A stretch of DNA of 64,000 nt, from assembly GCF_004348825.1 (NCBI RefSeq), contig NZ_SMJU01000005.1, forward strand, positions 124,001-188,000, read 5' to 3'. A program made the translations under genes and the position numbers. Under the pieces are notes generated by a model, which saw only the letters and a list, made by a program, of their open reading frames with translations, searched no databases and was not told the DNA's origin. This DNA comes from Arundinibacter roseus. GTDB lineage: Bacteria; Bacteroidota; Bacteroidia; Cytophagales; Spirosomataceae. Shown here in pieces: positions 1-8,222 of this stretch. How positions within the stretch are numbered: the stretch's first letter is position 1; every line of letters begins with the position of its first letter.

Positions 1-370
1 AAAACTCGTCACGCAGCACTGCATCAACTCTACTTCACAAACCTACGACGGCGATCAGTGGGTGCGAGCAGAAGTGCTGGTGCTTGGCGATTCGCTGATT
101 CAGCATTTTATAAATGGCGACATGGTGCTTGACTACCAGAAGCCGCAGGTGGGCGGAGGTACGGTAAGTGGCTTTGACCCTGCTCAAAAACCCGATGGAA
201 AACTACTGACGTCAGGTTCTATTTCGCTGCAAAGTGAAAGCCATCCGGTCGAATTCCGGAAAGTAGAATTACTGAACCTGAAAGGCTGCATGGACCCCAA
301 AGCGACTAACTTCAAGTCGTATTTTGTGAAAGAAGATAACTCTTTGTGCACCTATAAGGGTAAGAAATAG
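1..370 (+). CDS. DUF1080 (3-keto-disaccharide hydrolase-like) protein, C-terminal part
   Basis: The reading frame is open from base 2 of the window, so the 5' part lies outside. The visible ~122 residues have the pattern of the end of a DUF1080 / 3-keto-disaccharide hydrolase jelly-roll domain: DGDQWVRAEVLVLGD, then HFINGDMVLDYQKP, then GSISLQSESHPVEFRKVEL. A short tail follows with two Cys (GCMDPKATNF, NSLCTY), as often seen in Bacteroidota members. The family acts on 3-keto sugars or related glycosides in the periplasm; the substrate cannot be read here. A GTG at 62 is only an internal Val codon. The gene is convergent with the epimerase gene 11 bp away, with no clear hairpin between. Confidence 0.8.
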   Translation, partial: KLVTQHCINSTSQTYDGDQWVRAEVLVLGDSLIQHFINGDMVLDYQKPQVGGGTVSGFDPAQKPDGKLLTSGSISLQSESHPVEFRKVELLNLKGCMDPKATNFKSYFVKEDNSLCTYKGKK

Positions 371-381
371 TACGCTTCGGC

Positions 382-1293
382 TCAATCAACATCGCTCTCT
401 TTATCCCATTTCACGTATTTCCGCCAGTTGTGCTGTTCTTTAAATCCCAGCACTTCACGAATTTTACGATTGGAAAACAGGGCTTCGTGTTCTTCCAATT
501 CGCGCGAAACGGGTACATTAGGGAAGAACGTTTCAGCCAATTCTTTGCTCGGAATAATGGCCCCGTTGTGGTCATTTCCGGCATTGAAAACCTGATAGCC
601 CAGCCCGTCTTTTTTCAAACATAAATCCACGATCTGCCCCAGATCGCGGGCATCAATATAGCAGAAGGCATTTCGGCGGCGCACTTCGGGATTTTTAAAA
701 TAATGTGGAAACAGTTCGGTATATTCGTGTGGTTCAATCACATTTCCGATCCGAAGGGCATACATATCAAATCCAGAACGGCGCTGAAAACTTTGCGCCG
801 TTTTTTCATTAATCACCTTCGACAACCCGTAGCTATCCATCGGATCTACGTCATAATCCTCTTCCAGGGGTAAAACTTTGGGATCAGTTGCGCCATCCGA
901 AAAACAGATGCCGTAGGTAGTTTCTGATGAAGCAATGATAATTTTCTTAATGCCAAGTTTGACCGCCGCTTCAATGACATTGTAGGTACCAATGGTATTG
1001 ACCCGAAATGTTTCGTTATCAGGTTTAATTAAGATTCGGGGAACAGCCGCAAAATGTACCACTGCGTCAAATTTTGGCACACCATTTCCCGCTTCCAATT
1101 CATACAAACCCGTATAGGAACTCATGGCATTGAACATCTGTCCTGAATCCGTAATATCGGCAATCAGATTATCCACACCTGCCTGATGCAAAGGTGTAAG
1201 GTCAACATTGAGCACTTGATGTCCCTGATGGAGAAGGTATGGAATTACATGTTTGCCTGCTTTTCCTGAGCCACCTGTAAATAGAATTCGCAT
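382..1293 (-). CDS. NAD-dependent epimerase/dehydratase family protein
   Basis: 303 residues, the usual length for an extended short-chain dehydrogenase. The N-terminal Rossmann motif GGSGKAG (residues 7-13) follows the first strand, an acidic residue (D31) ends the second strand as expected for NAD binding, and the catalytic YxxxK is Y155-K159 with S122/S123/T126 in the strand before it. Such enzymes epimerise, dehydrate or reduce sugar nucleotides or related sugars; the substrate is not predictable from sequence. ATG start at 1293. It stands alone, facing the DUF1080 gene and followed upstream by the DUF3267 gene on the same strand, 49 bp away. Confidence 0.85.
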   Translation of the reverse strand: MRILFTGGSGKAGKHVIPYLLHQGHQVLNVDLTPLHQAGVDNLIADITDSGQMFNAMSSYTGLYELEAGNGVPKFDAVVHFAAVPRILIKPDNETFRVNTIGTYNVIEAAVKLGIKKIIIASSETTYGICFSDGATDPKVLPLEEDYDVDPMDSYGLSKVINEKTAQSFQRRSGFDMYALRIGNVIEPHEYTELFPHYFKNPEVRRRNAFCYIDARDLGQIVDLCLKKDGLGYQVFNAGNDHNGAIIPSKELAETFFPNVPVSRELEEHEALFSNRKIREVLGFKEQHNWRKYVKWDKESDVD

Positions 1294-1342
1294 TTGAATA
1301 GTTTGTTATGAATGAATATCCCTGGAATTAGAGCGGCTTCAT

Positions 1343-2026
1343 CTAGGAGTTTACTGATTTTAATTCTGTTTTCTCAAAAAAATAGGTACGTTTTTCTGTC
1401 ATATCATCGTAGGTATACATGTCCCGGTGGCGGTTTTTCCAGGCATGTTTTATCAAAATAAAATCTCCGAAACAGCCCAGTGTATGCAGCAAAAGCGTAA
1501 ATATCCAGGCAGTTTTTAGTTCGGGCACCAAAAAAATGAGCAGGATCAGCAGGCTCGTGATCACAACAAAGGGCATGGCAGCAACAAGGGAATTTTCGCG
1601 GAGCGTCATCACAAATCGCTGCGCATAGGCATACACCATCATTCCTTTGGTAGAGTAGCCAAAGCCAACTTTTGGCGCGCCAAGCATTTTAAAAACCAGG
1701 GCATGAATGCTTTCATGAAGCGGGAGCCAAATGATAAAAAAACACAAAAATGCGATCAGCATTTGCCAGCCGGCTGAAAGCCACACTTCATCTTCTGAGG
1801 ACGTAAACAGCGCCGTGCCAATAACCCAGCCAAAGGCTGCGCCAGCAAGCGCAAGTACGGCGGTCAGGAGGATCATTCGGGCGGGCTTCTTTTGTTTAGG
1901 AACGTCCGATTTAGGTTGCATACCTGCTTCTCGGGCGAGAAACTGAGCCATTTCATCAATAGTAAATGATTCAATCAGACGGTAGGAACCAGATTCGTGC
2001 AGGGAGTTGGTCGTAGGGCGAGACAT
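1343..2026 (-). CDS. DUF3267 domain membrane protein (putative zincin)
   Basis: 227 residues with about four membrane segments (roughly 51-74, 84-103, 147-167, 171-192). An HExxH zinc-protease signature (H104-E105-H108, in LPLHESIHAL) sits at the end of the second segment, which is the hallmark of DUF3267 putative membrane peptidases. A possible third ligand lies in the last segment (CFGDF). The N-terminal ~45 residues are cytoplasmic-like and charged. It may form a transcription unit with the downstream epimerase gene. Substrate unknown; peptidase activity is inferred only from the motif. Confidence 0.75.
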   Translation of the reverse strand: MSRPTTNSLHESGSYRLIESFTIDEMAQFLAREAGMQPKSDVPKQKKPARMILLTAVLALAGAAFGWVIGTALFTSSEDEVWLSAGWQMLIAFLCFFIIWLPLHESIHALVFKMLGAPKVGFGYSTKGMMVYAYAQRFVMTLRENSLVAAMPFVVITSLLILLIFLVPELKTAWIFTLLLHTLGCFGDFILIKHAWKNRHRDMYTYDDMTEKRTYFFEKTELKSVNS

Positions 2027-2139
2027 GGTAATAAATATTGGTAAAAATATTTGGACAATTCATTGATTCAGAAACATCTATTTGGAAAAAGTGGTCGTAT
2101 ATACAAGCTGATTTCTTACCTCAGAGATTGTCCATACGT

Positions 2140-3708
2140 ATGCCAGATTTTTCCTACCCCCATACAAACCGTCCTTGCGATTATCTGGCACCGTGTAAAC
2201 ACTATTGCACGGTTTTTAATGCCCATCTATATACCTTTTTTTTGAGCTTTCTGTTATTCCATTCGGCTTATTCTCAGTCGCCTGCTTTTGGTACCACAGC
2301 CGAAATGGGCAGCTATCAAAGCAGCTCCAATCAGATTCCATTTTGGCTCCGTGCCAATCAGTGGGGACAAGTACCTATGCAGGCATCGTTTGGCACGGTT
2401 CGGCTAGGCATGTACCTGCATGCTGATTCTACCTGCGCTGAACATGAAGAAACGAAGAAAAAATCCACCTTTGGCTGGTCGGCGGGCGCTCAGGTAGTCA
2501 CAACATTTGGCAGTCAAAATACCTATCTATTGCCCGAAGCCTACCTGAAAGTACGCTGGAAACACCTGCAAATTACTGCCGGTCGCCAAAAGGAAGCGAT
2601 CGGAATTATGGATACGACCCTGACTTCCGGCTCCTATTCGTGGTCGGGCAATGCGCTGCCGGTTCCAAAAATAAATGTAGGTTTTGCTGACTATGTTCCC
2701 ATTCATTTTCTACGTGATTTCCTTTCTGTAAAAGGCAATTACGCGCACGGCTGGTTTAAAGAAAACTATATAAAGGGCGTATTTCTCCATCAAAAAACAC
2801 TACATGCCCGATTTGGAAAACCATCGTCCCGTGTACATGTGCAAGTCGGCATCAATCACCACGTTACCTGGGGCGGGCAGGCCGAGTACCTGGACAACAG
2901 CCCGTTGGCAGTTGATGGGAAGCTTACCCGAAATTTTAAAGATTATCTGTGGGGTGTGGTGTTAGCCAATATTCCCCGCGAAAGCCGAACCTCACGCTTC
3001 ACCCAATTTGACGGCACCAATCGTGTAGGCAATCACGTGGGGCACTATGATTTGGCGATAGACTGGACGACGAAACGAACAAAATTTCTGGTGTATCGGC
3101 AGCATCCTTTCGAAGATGGATCGGGCCTTCAAATTCAAAATCTGCCCGATGGGCTGTATGGTTTCAGCGTTCGGCCCCTGCAATCTTCGGGCAAAGTAGT
3201 GGCGTGGAAAGGGCTGGTGCTGGAATATCTGCATACCCGAAATCAGTCAGGAAATGATTTTGACCTGACCGGAACACGATTTAAAGGTCTGGACAATTAT
3301 TTTAATCATGCCCAATATGCACAGGGTTGGTCCTACCGAGACAAAGGTTTGGGTACGCCTTTTCTTCCAACGCGGCTGGAAGTAAGTGATTCCATTCGTA
3401 CAACGGGGGAGTTTTTTCCTTCCAATAGCGTAATTCTATACCACATTGGCCTGGAAGCACTCTTACTAAACAAAGTACATGTACTGGCAAAAGCCTCGTA
3501 CAGTCTGCATTTTGGGACAATAAATATTCCTTTTGAACGCAGGATCAGTCAATTCTCTTCGCTTCTTGCGCTTGACATGCCCTTGTCTGCCTTGGGGCAC
3601 ATCAAGCTTAACGGACAGCTTGCCTGGGATAAAGGCGGGCTTTACCCTTCTTCACTGGGTTCGTATTTGGGAATTAGGGCAGAACTTGCTAAAATGAAAA
3701 ATCGCTAA
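2140..3708 (+). CDS. Capsule assembly Wzi-family outer-membrane protein
   Basis: About 522 residues from the first in-frame ATG at 2140; the frame is open further up to a TTG at 2038 but that stretch lacks a plausible start. A hydrophobic signal segment (TFFLSFLLFHSAYS) is followed by the Wzi-type start (AEMGSYQSSSNQIPFWLRANQWG) and many alternating beta-strand stretches such as LKVRWKHLQITAGRQKEAIG. Wzi (PF14052) proteins are 18-strand outer-membrane barrels that hold capsular polysaccharide at the surface. The gene is divergent from the DUF3267 gene and convergent with murA, 19 bp from its end. The start is uncertain because the N-region before the hydrophobic core is unusually long. Confidence 0.75.
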   Translation: MPDFSYPHTNRPCDYLAPCKHYCTVFNAHLYTFFLSFLLFHSAYSQSPAFGTTAEMGSYQSSSNQIPFWLRANQWGQVPMQASFGTVRLGMYLHADSTCAEHEETKKKSTFGWSAGAQVVTTFGSQNTYLLPEAYLKVRWKHLQITAGRQKEAIGIMDTTLTSGSYSWSGNALPVPKINVGFADYVPIHFLRDFLSVKGNYAHGWFKENYIKGVFLHQKTLHARFGKPSSRVHVQVGINHHVTWGGQAEYLDNSPLAVDGKLTRNFKDYLWGVVLANIPRESRTSRFTQFDGTNRVGNHVGHYDLAIDWTTKRTKFLVYRQHPFEDGSGLQIQNLPDGLYGFSVRPLQSSGKVVAWKGLVLEYLHTRNQSGNDFDLTGTRFKGLDNYFNHAQYAQGWSYRDKGLGTPFLPTRLEVSDSIRTTGEFFPSNSVILYHIGLEALLLNKVHVLAKASYSLHFGTINIPFERRISQFSSLLALDMPLSALGHIKLNGQLAWDKGGLYPSSLGSYLGIRAELAKMKNR

Positions 3709-3727
3709 AAAAATTACTAAAAATACT

Positions 3728-5035
3728 CTACAACCGAATAATCTCAGCACCAATGGCATTTAGCCGGGTATCGATGTGCTGATAGCCGCGGTCAATCTGT
3801 TCAATATTATCAATAATACTCACACCCCGTGCCGACATAGCCGCAATCAGCAGCGCCACACCCGCCCGGATGTCAGGGGAGGTCATGCGAATACCCCGCA
3901 ACGGTGTATCACGGTTCAGGCCGATGACGGTAGCGCGATGCGGATCACAAAGAATAATCTGTGCGCCCATTTCAATCAGCTTATCCACAAAAAACAAGCG
4001 GCTTTCAAACATCTTTTGGTGAATCAGCACCGTTCCCTGCGCCTGAATCGCAGTTACGAGCACAATACTCAGCAAGTCCGGGGTAAAGCCCGGCCAAGGG
4101 GCATCGGCTACGGTAAGCGTGGAACCGTCGAGGTAGCTATCAATCCGGTAGTGCTCCTGTGCAGGCACAAAAATATCATCACCCCGTATTTCCAGCTGAA
4201 TTCCAAGCCGTTTGAATACATCCGGGATAACCCCCAACATCGGCACCTGACAATTCTTGATGGTAATTTCGGACTTAGTCATTGCGGCCAAACCGATAAA
4301 ACTACCAATTTCGATCATGTCCGGCAGCATTGTATGCTCTGTTCCGCCCAGTTTTTCTACTCCTTCAATCGTAAGCAGGTTGGAGCCTACACCCGAGATT
4401 TTGGCACCCATGCGATTAAGCATCAGGCACAGCTGCTGAAGGTAGGGTTCACAGGCGGCATTATAGATCGTGGTAGTGCCTTCGGCCATGACGGCAGCCA
4501 TAAGCACATTGGCTGTGCCCGTTACGGATGCTTCGTCGAGCAGCATGTAGGTACCTTTCAGATTCTTGGCATCTACGCGGTAAAATCCACCGTCTTCCTG
4601 ATCATAGCTAAATTCAGCTCCGAGTTTTTCAAAGCCCAAAAAGTGTGTATCGAGCCTGCGGCGACCGATTTTATCGCCTCCTGGACGTGGAATCCGCCCT
4701 TTTCTGAACCGTGCCAGCATGGGTCCGAGCAGCATTACGGAGCCCCGAAGCGCAGCGGCCTTTTGCCGGAAGGAATCCGACTCCATGTAGTCAGTATTGA
4801 CATCGTTGGCTTCAAACCGGATCGACGAATCGTTGAGCATTGTTCGGCGAACGCCCAAATCACCCAAAAGGTCAATCAGCTGATTGACATCCCGAATAGA
4901 AGGAATATTATGTATAGTAACCGGCTCGGGGGTCAACAGCACTGCGCAAAGAATCTGCAGCGCTTCGTTTTTTGCACCCTGAGGCACGATTTCTCCTTTG
5001 AGGTGGCGACCACCTGTTATTTTAAATGAAGCCAT
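3728..5035 (-). CDS. murA: UDP-N-acetylglucosamine 1-carboxyvinyltransferase (Asp-type MurA)
   Basis: 435 residues, normal for MurA, which transfers enolpyruvate from PEP to UDP-GlcNAc in the first committed step of peptidoglycan synthesis in the cytoplasm. Seen: GAKNEAL with K22/N23 (PEP and substrate binding), the RGSVMLLGPMLARF stretch, the flexible active-site loop PGGDKIGRRRLDTH, and MFESRLFFVDKL near the C-terminus. In the loop the usual catalytic Cys (E. coli Cys115) is Asp121. Cys-to-Asp MurA occurs naturally in other phyla (Chlamydia, mycobacteria) and is insensitive to fosfomycin; the same is inferred here. It follows the DUF4290 gene by 30 bp, a pairing common in Bacteroidota. Confidence 0.96.
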   Translation of the reverse strand: MASFKITGGRHLKGEIVPQGAKNEALQILCAVLLTPEPVTIHNIPSIRDVNQLIDLLGDLGVRRTMLNDSSIRFEANDVNTDYMESDSFRQKAAALRGSVMLLGPMLARFRKGRIPRPGGDKIGRRRLDTHFLGFEKLGAEFSYDQEDGGFYRVDAKNLKGTYMLLDEASVTGTANVLMAAVMAEGTTTIYNAACEPYLQQLCLMLNRMGAKISGVGSNLLTIEGVEKLGGTEHTMLPDMIEIGSFIGLAAMTKSEITIKNCQVPMLGVIPDVFKRLGIQLEIRGDDIFVPAQEHYRIDSYLDGSTLTVADAPWPGFTPDLLSIVLVTAIQAQGTVLIHQKMFESRLFFVDKLIEMGAQIILCDPHRATVIGLNRDTPLRGIRMTSPDIRAGVALLIAAMSARGVSIIDNIEQIDRGYQHIDTRLNAIGAEIIRL

Positions 5036-5065
5036 AATTGGAAGCAGTGGCGGAGAGTAATAAAC

Positions 5066-5791
5066 TTACTTTCTACGATTACGATTATTGGGATTATTTG
5101 TATTGGAAGAACCGCTGTTTCGGTTCGCATATTTATTGGAATGGCGGGGCCGGTTACTACCGCCCGAGTTACTTACATTTTTGGCTCTTTCGTTATTAAA
5201 ATTAGTCTGAGCTTTGTAGCCACCTGAAGTATTTCCCCTACTCCTATCCACGTTACTATTCCGGTCTTTGGGCGATGACTCCACGGCTCCGTTTTTACGG
5301 ATGTAGTCAATTTCTGCTTTCAGTTGTCCCTCCGAAAGCTCTTCGAGATGTTCCAGCAGCAGTACATCCTCGGGGTTGTCGCGATTCCATGCGTTATAAA
5401 ACGAGCGCATGAGGCGATAGAGGTACGAAACGAACGCAAGACGATCGTCGGGGTCTTCGGTTTCGATGGCTTTTTCAACCAGCAGTTCAATGTTTCGACC
5501 GTAGTGGTGATAGTTGAGCTTGTGCTGATTATAGCCCACTTTAAGGGGCTTTTTTCCTAATAACTCTTTGGACGGCGGCGGATATGGACTTTCTACATCC
5601 ATTTCAAAATCTGACATAATGTACAGATCATCCCACAGTTTGTTGTAGTAGTCCTGATTATCCCGCATGTTTGGGTGAATCTGACGCATCAGTTCCACCA
5701 GGATGTGCGCGTAGAGTGTGCGCTTGGCCGGATCTTCCATCGTAGCGATGTGATCGGCCAGTTTTTGTACGTTACTACCGTATTCTTTCAA
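5066..5791 (-). CDS. DUF4290 domain-containing protein
   Basis: 241 residues. The first ~165 form the DUF4290 domain, mostly helical and charged (MKEYGSNVQKLADHI, YNQHKLNYHHYGRNIELLVE, FVSYLYRLMRSFYNAWNRDN). The last ~70 residues are a low-complexity Asn/Ser/Gly/Arg tail, probably disordered and basic, which could contact nucleic acid or the cell wall. No enzymatic motif is visible and the function is unknown. It is the first gene of a two-gene unit with murA, a conserved neighbourhood that suggests, but does not show, a role in cell-wall synthesis or its control. Confidence 0.85.
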   Translation of the reverse strand: MKEYGSNVQKLADHIATMEDPAKRTLYAHILVELMRQIHPNMRDNQDYYNKLWDDLYIMSDFEMDVESPYPPPSKELLGKKPLKVGYNQHKLNYHHYGRNIELLVEKAIETEDPDDRLAFVSYLYRLMRSFYNAWNRDNPEDVLLLEHLEELSEGQLKAEIDYIRKNGAVESSPKDRNSNVDRSRGNTSGGYKAQTNFNNERAKNVSNSGGSNRPRHSNKYANRNSGSSNTNNPNNRNRRK

Positions 5792-5814
5792 AGCGTGAAG
5801 ATTTATTGGATTGA

Positions 5815-5822
5815 CAAAATTA
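5815..5822 (-). promoter_or_regulatory. Candidate -7 box for DUF4290-murA
   Basis: Read on the minus strand this is TAATTTTG, a full match to the Bacteroidota -7 consensus TAnnTTTG, placed 24-31 bp before the DUF4290 start codon. No clear -33 TTTG was found. The motif is short, so chance occurrence is possible. Confidence 0.35.
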
Positions 5823-5883
5823 AGAAGTTTTTACCAGAAAAAGATCATGCCGACCGCGGGCATCTTTTCCCAAAGGGTTTTCG

Positions 5884-5891
5884 TATTTTTG
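5884..5891 (+). promoter_or_regulatory. Candidate -7 box for the MATE gene
   Basis: TATTTTTG matches TAnnTTTG and lies 47 bp before the MATE start codon. No convincing -33 element is present at the usual distance. Confidence 0.35.
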
Positions 5892-5938
5892 CGGGCTTTT
5901 TACAAGAGTAGTACATTTTATTTTTCTCAAAATTCCTG

Positions 5939-7300
5939 ATGCATCCGGTTATCCGATTATATAAAAATGATTTATCAATGACCCTTCGCCTGAGCATTCC
6001 GATTGTGATTGCTCAGTTGGGTGTAGTACTCATGGGTGTTACCGACAACCTCATGATTGGTCGGATTTTGGGGGCTATTCCGCTGGGGGCTGCCGGTGTG
6101 GCCAACTCACTGACCTTTCTGATCGGGAGTATTGGCATCGGTGGGTTAAGCATTGTCTCGGCCTTTGTTTCGCAGGCCAAAGGCAAAAATGACTATGAAG
6201 AAATCAACCGTCTTTATCGGGCCGGGATTCGGGTAGCCTGGTATTTGGGCCTGGGGCTGGGGCTCGTGTGCCTTGTAGCTGTCTGGCAGTTTGACGTTTT
6301 TGGTCAAACCGCCGAAGTTACCCGCCTTGCAAAGCCATTTATGTTAATTCTAACGCTTTCAAACATTCCTTTGTTGCTTTTCATTGCCATTCGTCAGCTG
6401 TGCGATGGACTTTCACATCCAAAAGTGGCGATGTTTATTACCATGTCTGCATTGCTGCTGAATGCGTTCCTGAACTATTTCCTGATTCACGCAATGGGGC
6501 TGACGGGCGCAGCACTAGGTACGTTATTGGCCCGGTGTTTCATGGCCCTGGCCATTTGGATGTACGTACGCAACGACTCCTTTTTCCACCCCTACCTAAC
6601 CCGCATCAGTCAGGTTTCCCTGAATGATCTGATCGTAAAAATTTTGCGAATAGGGATTCCGGGAGGGTTTCAGTTTTTCTTCGAAATAGCCGCTTTCTCG
6701 CTCGCTGTTATTGTGATTGGCTGGCTGGGCGAGCCGCAGTTGGCGGCGCACCAAATCGCCATTAATCTGGCCTCCACTACTTACATGATGGCTACGGGTA
6801 TTGCAGCTGCGGGAAGTATTCGGGTCGGAATGGCCGTTGGAAAAAGAAGCCTGCCAGCCGTTCAACGGGCAGGAACAGCCGCCTTTCTGCTCGTGACAGC
6901 GTTTATGGTGGTATGCTGCATCCTATTTCTTGGTGCCAACGAATGGCTCGTTAGCCTGTATATTCGGGACAATGCCGAGGTGGCTACAATTGCCAGTACG
7001 CTCGTTATTGTCGCTGGGTTTTTCCAGCTTTCTGATGGCATTCAGGTCGTAGCACTAGGGGTTTTGCGCGGCATAGCCGATGTCAATGTTCCAACATTCC
7101 TTACGCTCATTTCCTATTGGGTGGTAGCACTACCCATTGGTTATGTGCTGGCGTTTCCGTTGGGAATGGATGCCATGGGCGTTTGGGTTGGATTGTTAGC
7201 TGGTCTGACCGTGTCGGCAGTTTTACTTACGTACCGTTTTTATACAAAATACCATCGCATTCGGCTGGAAGAAATCGATCCTGAGCAAATTCTACATTGA
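5939..7300 (+). CDS. MATE family efflux transporter
   Basis: 453 residues with about twelve hydrophobic segments in two halves, the normal size of MATE (multidrug and toxic compound extrusion) proteins, which export cationic or aromatic compounds against Na+ or H+ across the inner membrane. Typical stretches are seen in the first half (PIVIAQLGVVLMGVTDNLMIG and GAAGVANSLTFLIG) and at the start of the second (GIPGGFQFFFEIAAFSL, LAAHQIAINLAS), closest to the NorM/DinF branches. ATG start at 5939. It is divergent from the DUF4290-murA unit. The substrate cannot be inferred. Confidence 0.92.
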   Translation: MHPVIRLYKNDLSMTLRLSIPIVIAQLGVVLMGVTDNLMIGRILGAIPLGAAGVANSLTFLIGSIGIGGLSIVSAFVSQAKGKNDYEEINRLYRAGIRVAWYLGLGLGLVCLVAVWQFDVFGQTAEVTRLAKPFMLILTLSNIPLLLFIAIRQLCDGLSHPKVAMFITMSALLLNAFLNYFLIHAMGLTGAALGTLLARCFMALAIWMYVRNDSFFHPYLTRISQVSLNDLIVKILRIGIPGGFQFFFEIAAFSLAVIVIGWLGEPQLAAHQIAINLASTTYMMATGIAAAGSIRVGMAVGKRSLPAVQRAGTAAFLLVTAFMVVCCILFLGANEWLVSLYIRDNAEVATIASTLVIVAGFFQLSDGIQVVALGVLRGIADVNVPTFLTLISYWVVALPIGYVLAFPLGMDAMGVWVGLLAGLTVSAVLLTYRFYTKYHRIRLEEIDPEQILH

Positions 7301-7351
7301 TACTATAAATTTAAAAGAACCTCAAAGGCTTTAAAGAAATAGAGTTTGTAC

Positions 7352-8083
7352 TCAGCTCCAAAAACGAATGAGCACGGGCAAAAGGTTAAATAAAGCATGC
7401 TGAATGACGGCCTGTATAAATCCGTAGCGCATGCGTACGTAGCCATTGAACAACCCAAATACCAGCTGCTGAAACGTAATTACGGGCGCAAGAACTACCA
7501 CTGCCCAGGTGATTTCGCGGACGTTAAATACGTGCATCAATCCAAATAATAGACTGGAAATGTAAAAAATCCATCCAAACTGCTGATTCCATTTTCCGGC
7601 GATTTGAGAACCTACATACGGAATTTTGAACAAGGCGTAGGCCGTAAGGCCAACCACTGACGATACAAAAACCATGAGGTAAAAGCCTGGCAGTTGGGCA
7701 ACTGATAGCAGGCTTGTGTAGGAATAGGTCCCTCCAAACGGAAGCCAGTAAAATGCGACCAACCCCAGAGAAATAGCCGTCTGTACGGGATGAAATCTGA
7801 GTCCTAAACGATAAGCGGCTTCTTCCACAAGCGGGGCTATGAGCAGTGCACTTACTACAAAATCGACGGCATCAAAAGAATGATATTGCCGGGCTACTTC
7901 GCTTCCGGTAAGATGCCGAATCAGAGGCCGAAACGCATTGATTTCCAGCACAAGACTAATCAGGCGGATAACAAATAACGCAAGAAACAGGTGAAGCGTT
8001 TTCTTAAAGGTACTTACCTCAGGTAATTGGGACGAATGAGGTTTTTTTAAGAAATTCCAAAAATCACGCAGAATGATTCTCAT
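7352..8083 (-). CDS. CPBP family intramembrane metalloprotease
   Basis: 243 residues with six or seven membrane segments. All three CPBP (CAAX protease / bacteriocin-processing, PF02517) motifs are visible: EExxxR as E87-E88...R92 (LVEEAAYRL), FxxxH in FGLMHVF, and HxxxN in QHALFN near the C-terminus. The family cleaves prenylated or other membrane-embedded substrates and some members act in bacteriocin self-immunity; the target here is unknown. The gene is convergent with the MATE gene and separated from the upstream protease operon by a strong terminator at 8130-8166. Confidence 0.85.
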   Translation of the reverse strand: MRIILRDFWNFLKKPHSSQLPEVSTFKKTLHLFLALFVIRLISLVLEINAFRPLIRHLTGSEVARQYHSFDAVDFVVSALLIAPLVEEAAYRLGLRFHPVQTAISLGLVAFYWLPFGGTYSYTSLLSVAQLPGFYLMVFVSSVVGLTAYALFKIPYVGSQIAGKWNQQFGWIFYISSLLFGLMHVFNVREITWAVVVLAPVITFQQLVFGLFNGYVRMRYGFIQAVIQHALFNLLPVLIRFWS

Positions 8084-8129
8084 GAAGGAGAGCTAAGAAC
8101 ACAGAAAAAAATAACAACGTATTGTATGC

Positions 8130-8166
8130 AAAAAGCGGTCGCCTGAAAAATTAGCGACCGCTTTTT
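8130..8166. terminator. Intrinsic terminator of the FKBP-prc unit
   Basis: A perfect 13-bp stem (8130-8142 with 8154-8166; core AAAAAGCGGTCGC) with an 11-nt loop. Runs of A and T on the two sides make it usable in both directions; on the minus strand it lies just past the end of prc and before the CPBP gene. Confidence 0.8.
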
Positions 8167-8180
8167 GAGAAGCATATAAT

Positions 8181-8219
8181 TAAAGCCGTGAAAAATCTTT
8201 TGTGATTCCCCCGGCTTTA
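8181..8219. terminator. Weak second hairpin behind prc
   Basis: TAAAGCCG (8181-8188) pairs with CGGCTTTA (8212-8219) over 8 bp with a long loop, directly after the prc stop codon. It may help termination or protect the 3' end; evidence is modest. Confidence 0.35.
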
Positions 8220-8222
8220 TAC

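Noticed and set aside
2038-2139. Longer N-terminus for the Wzi-like protein from TTG 2038
   Set aside because: The extra stretch is not leader-like and TTG has no support; the ATG at 2140 already precedes the signal segment.
3776-5029. 417-codon open frame on the plus strand
   Set aside because: It lies fully antisense to murA, whose motifs are intact; composition is His/Arg/Gln-rich and shows no family.
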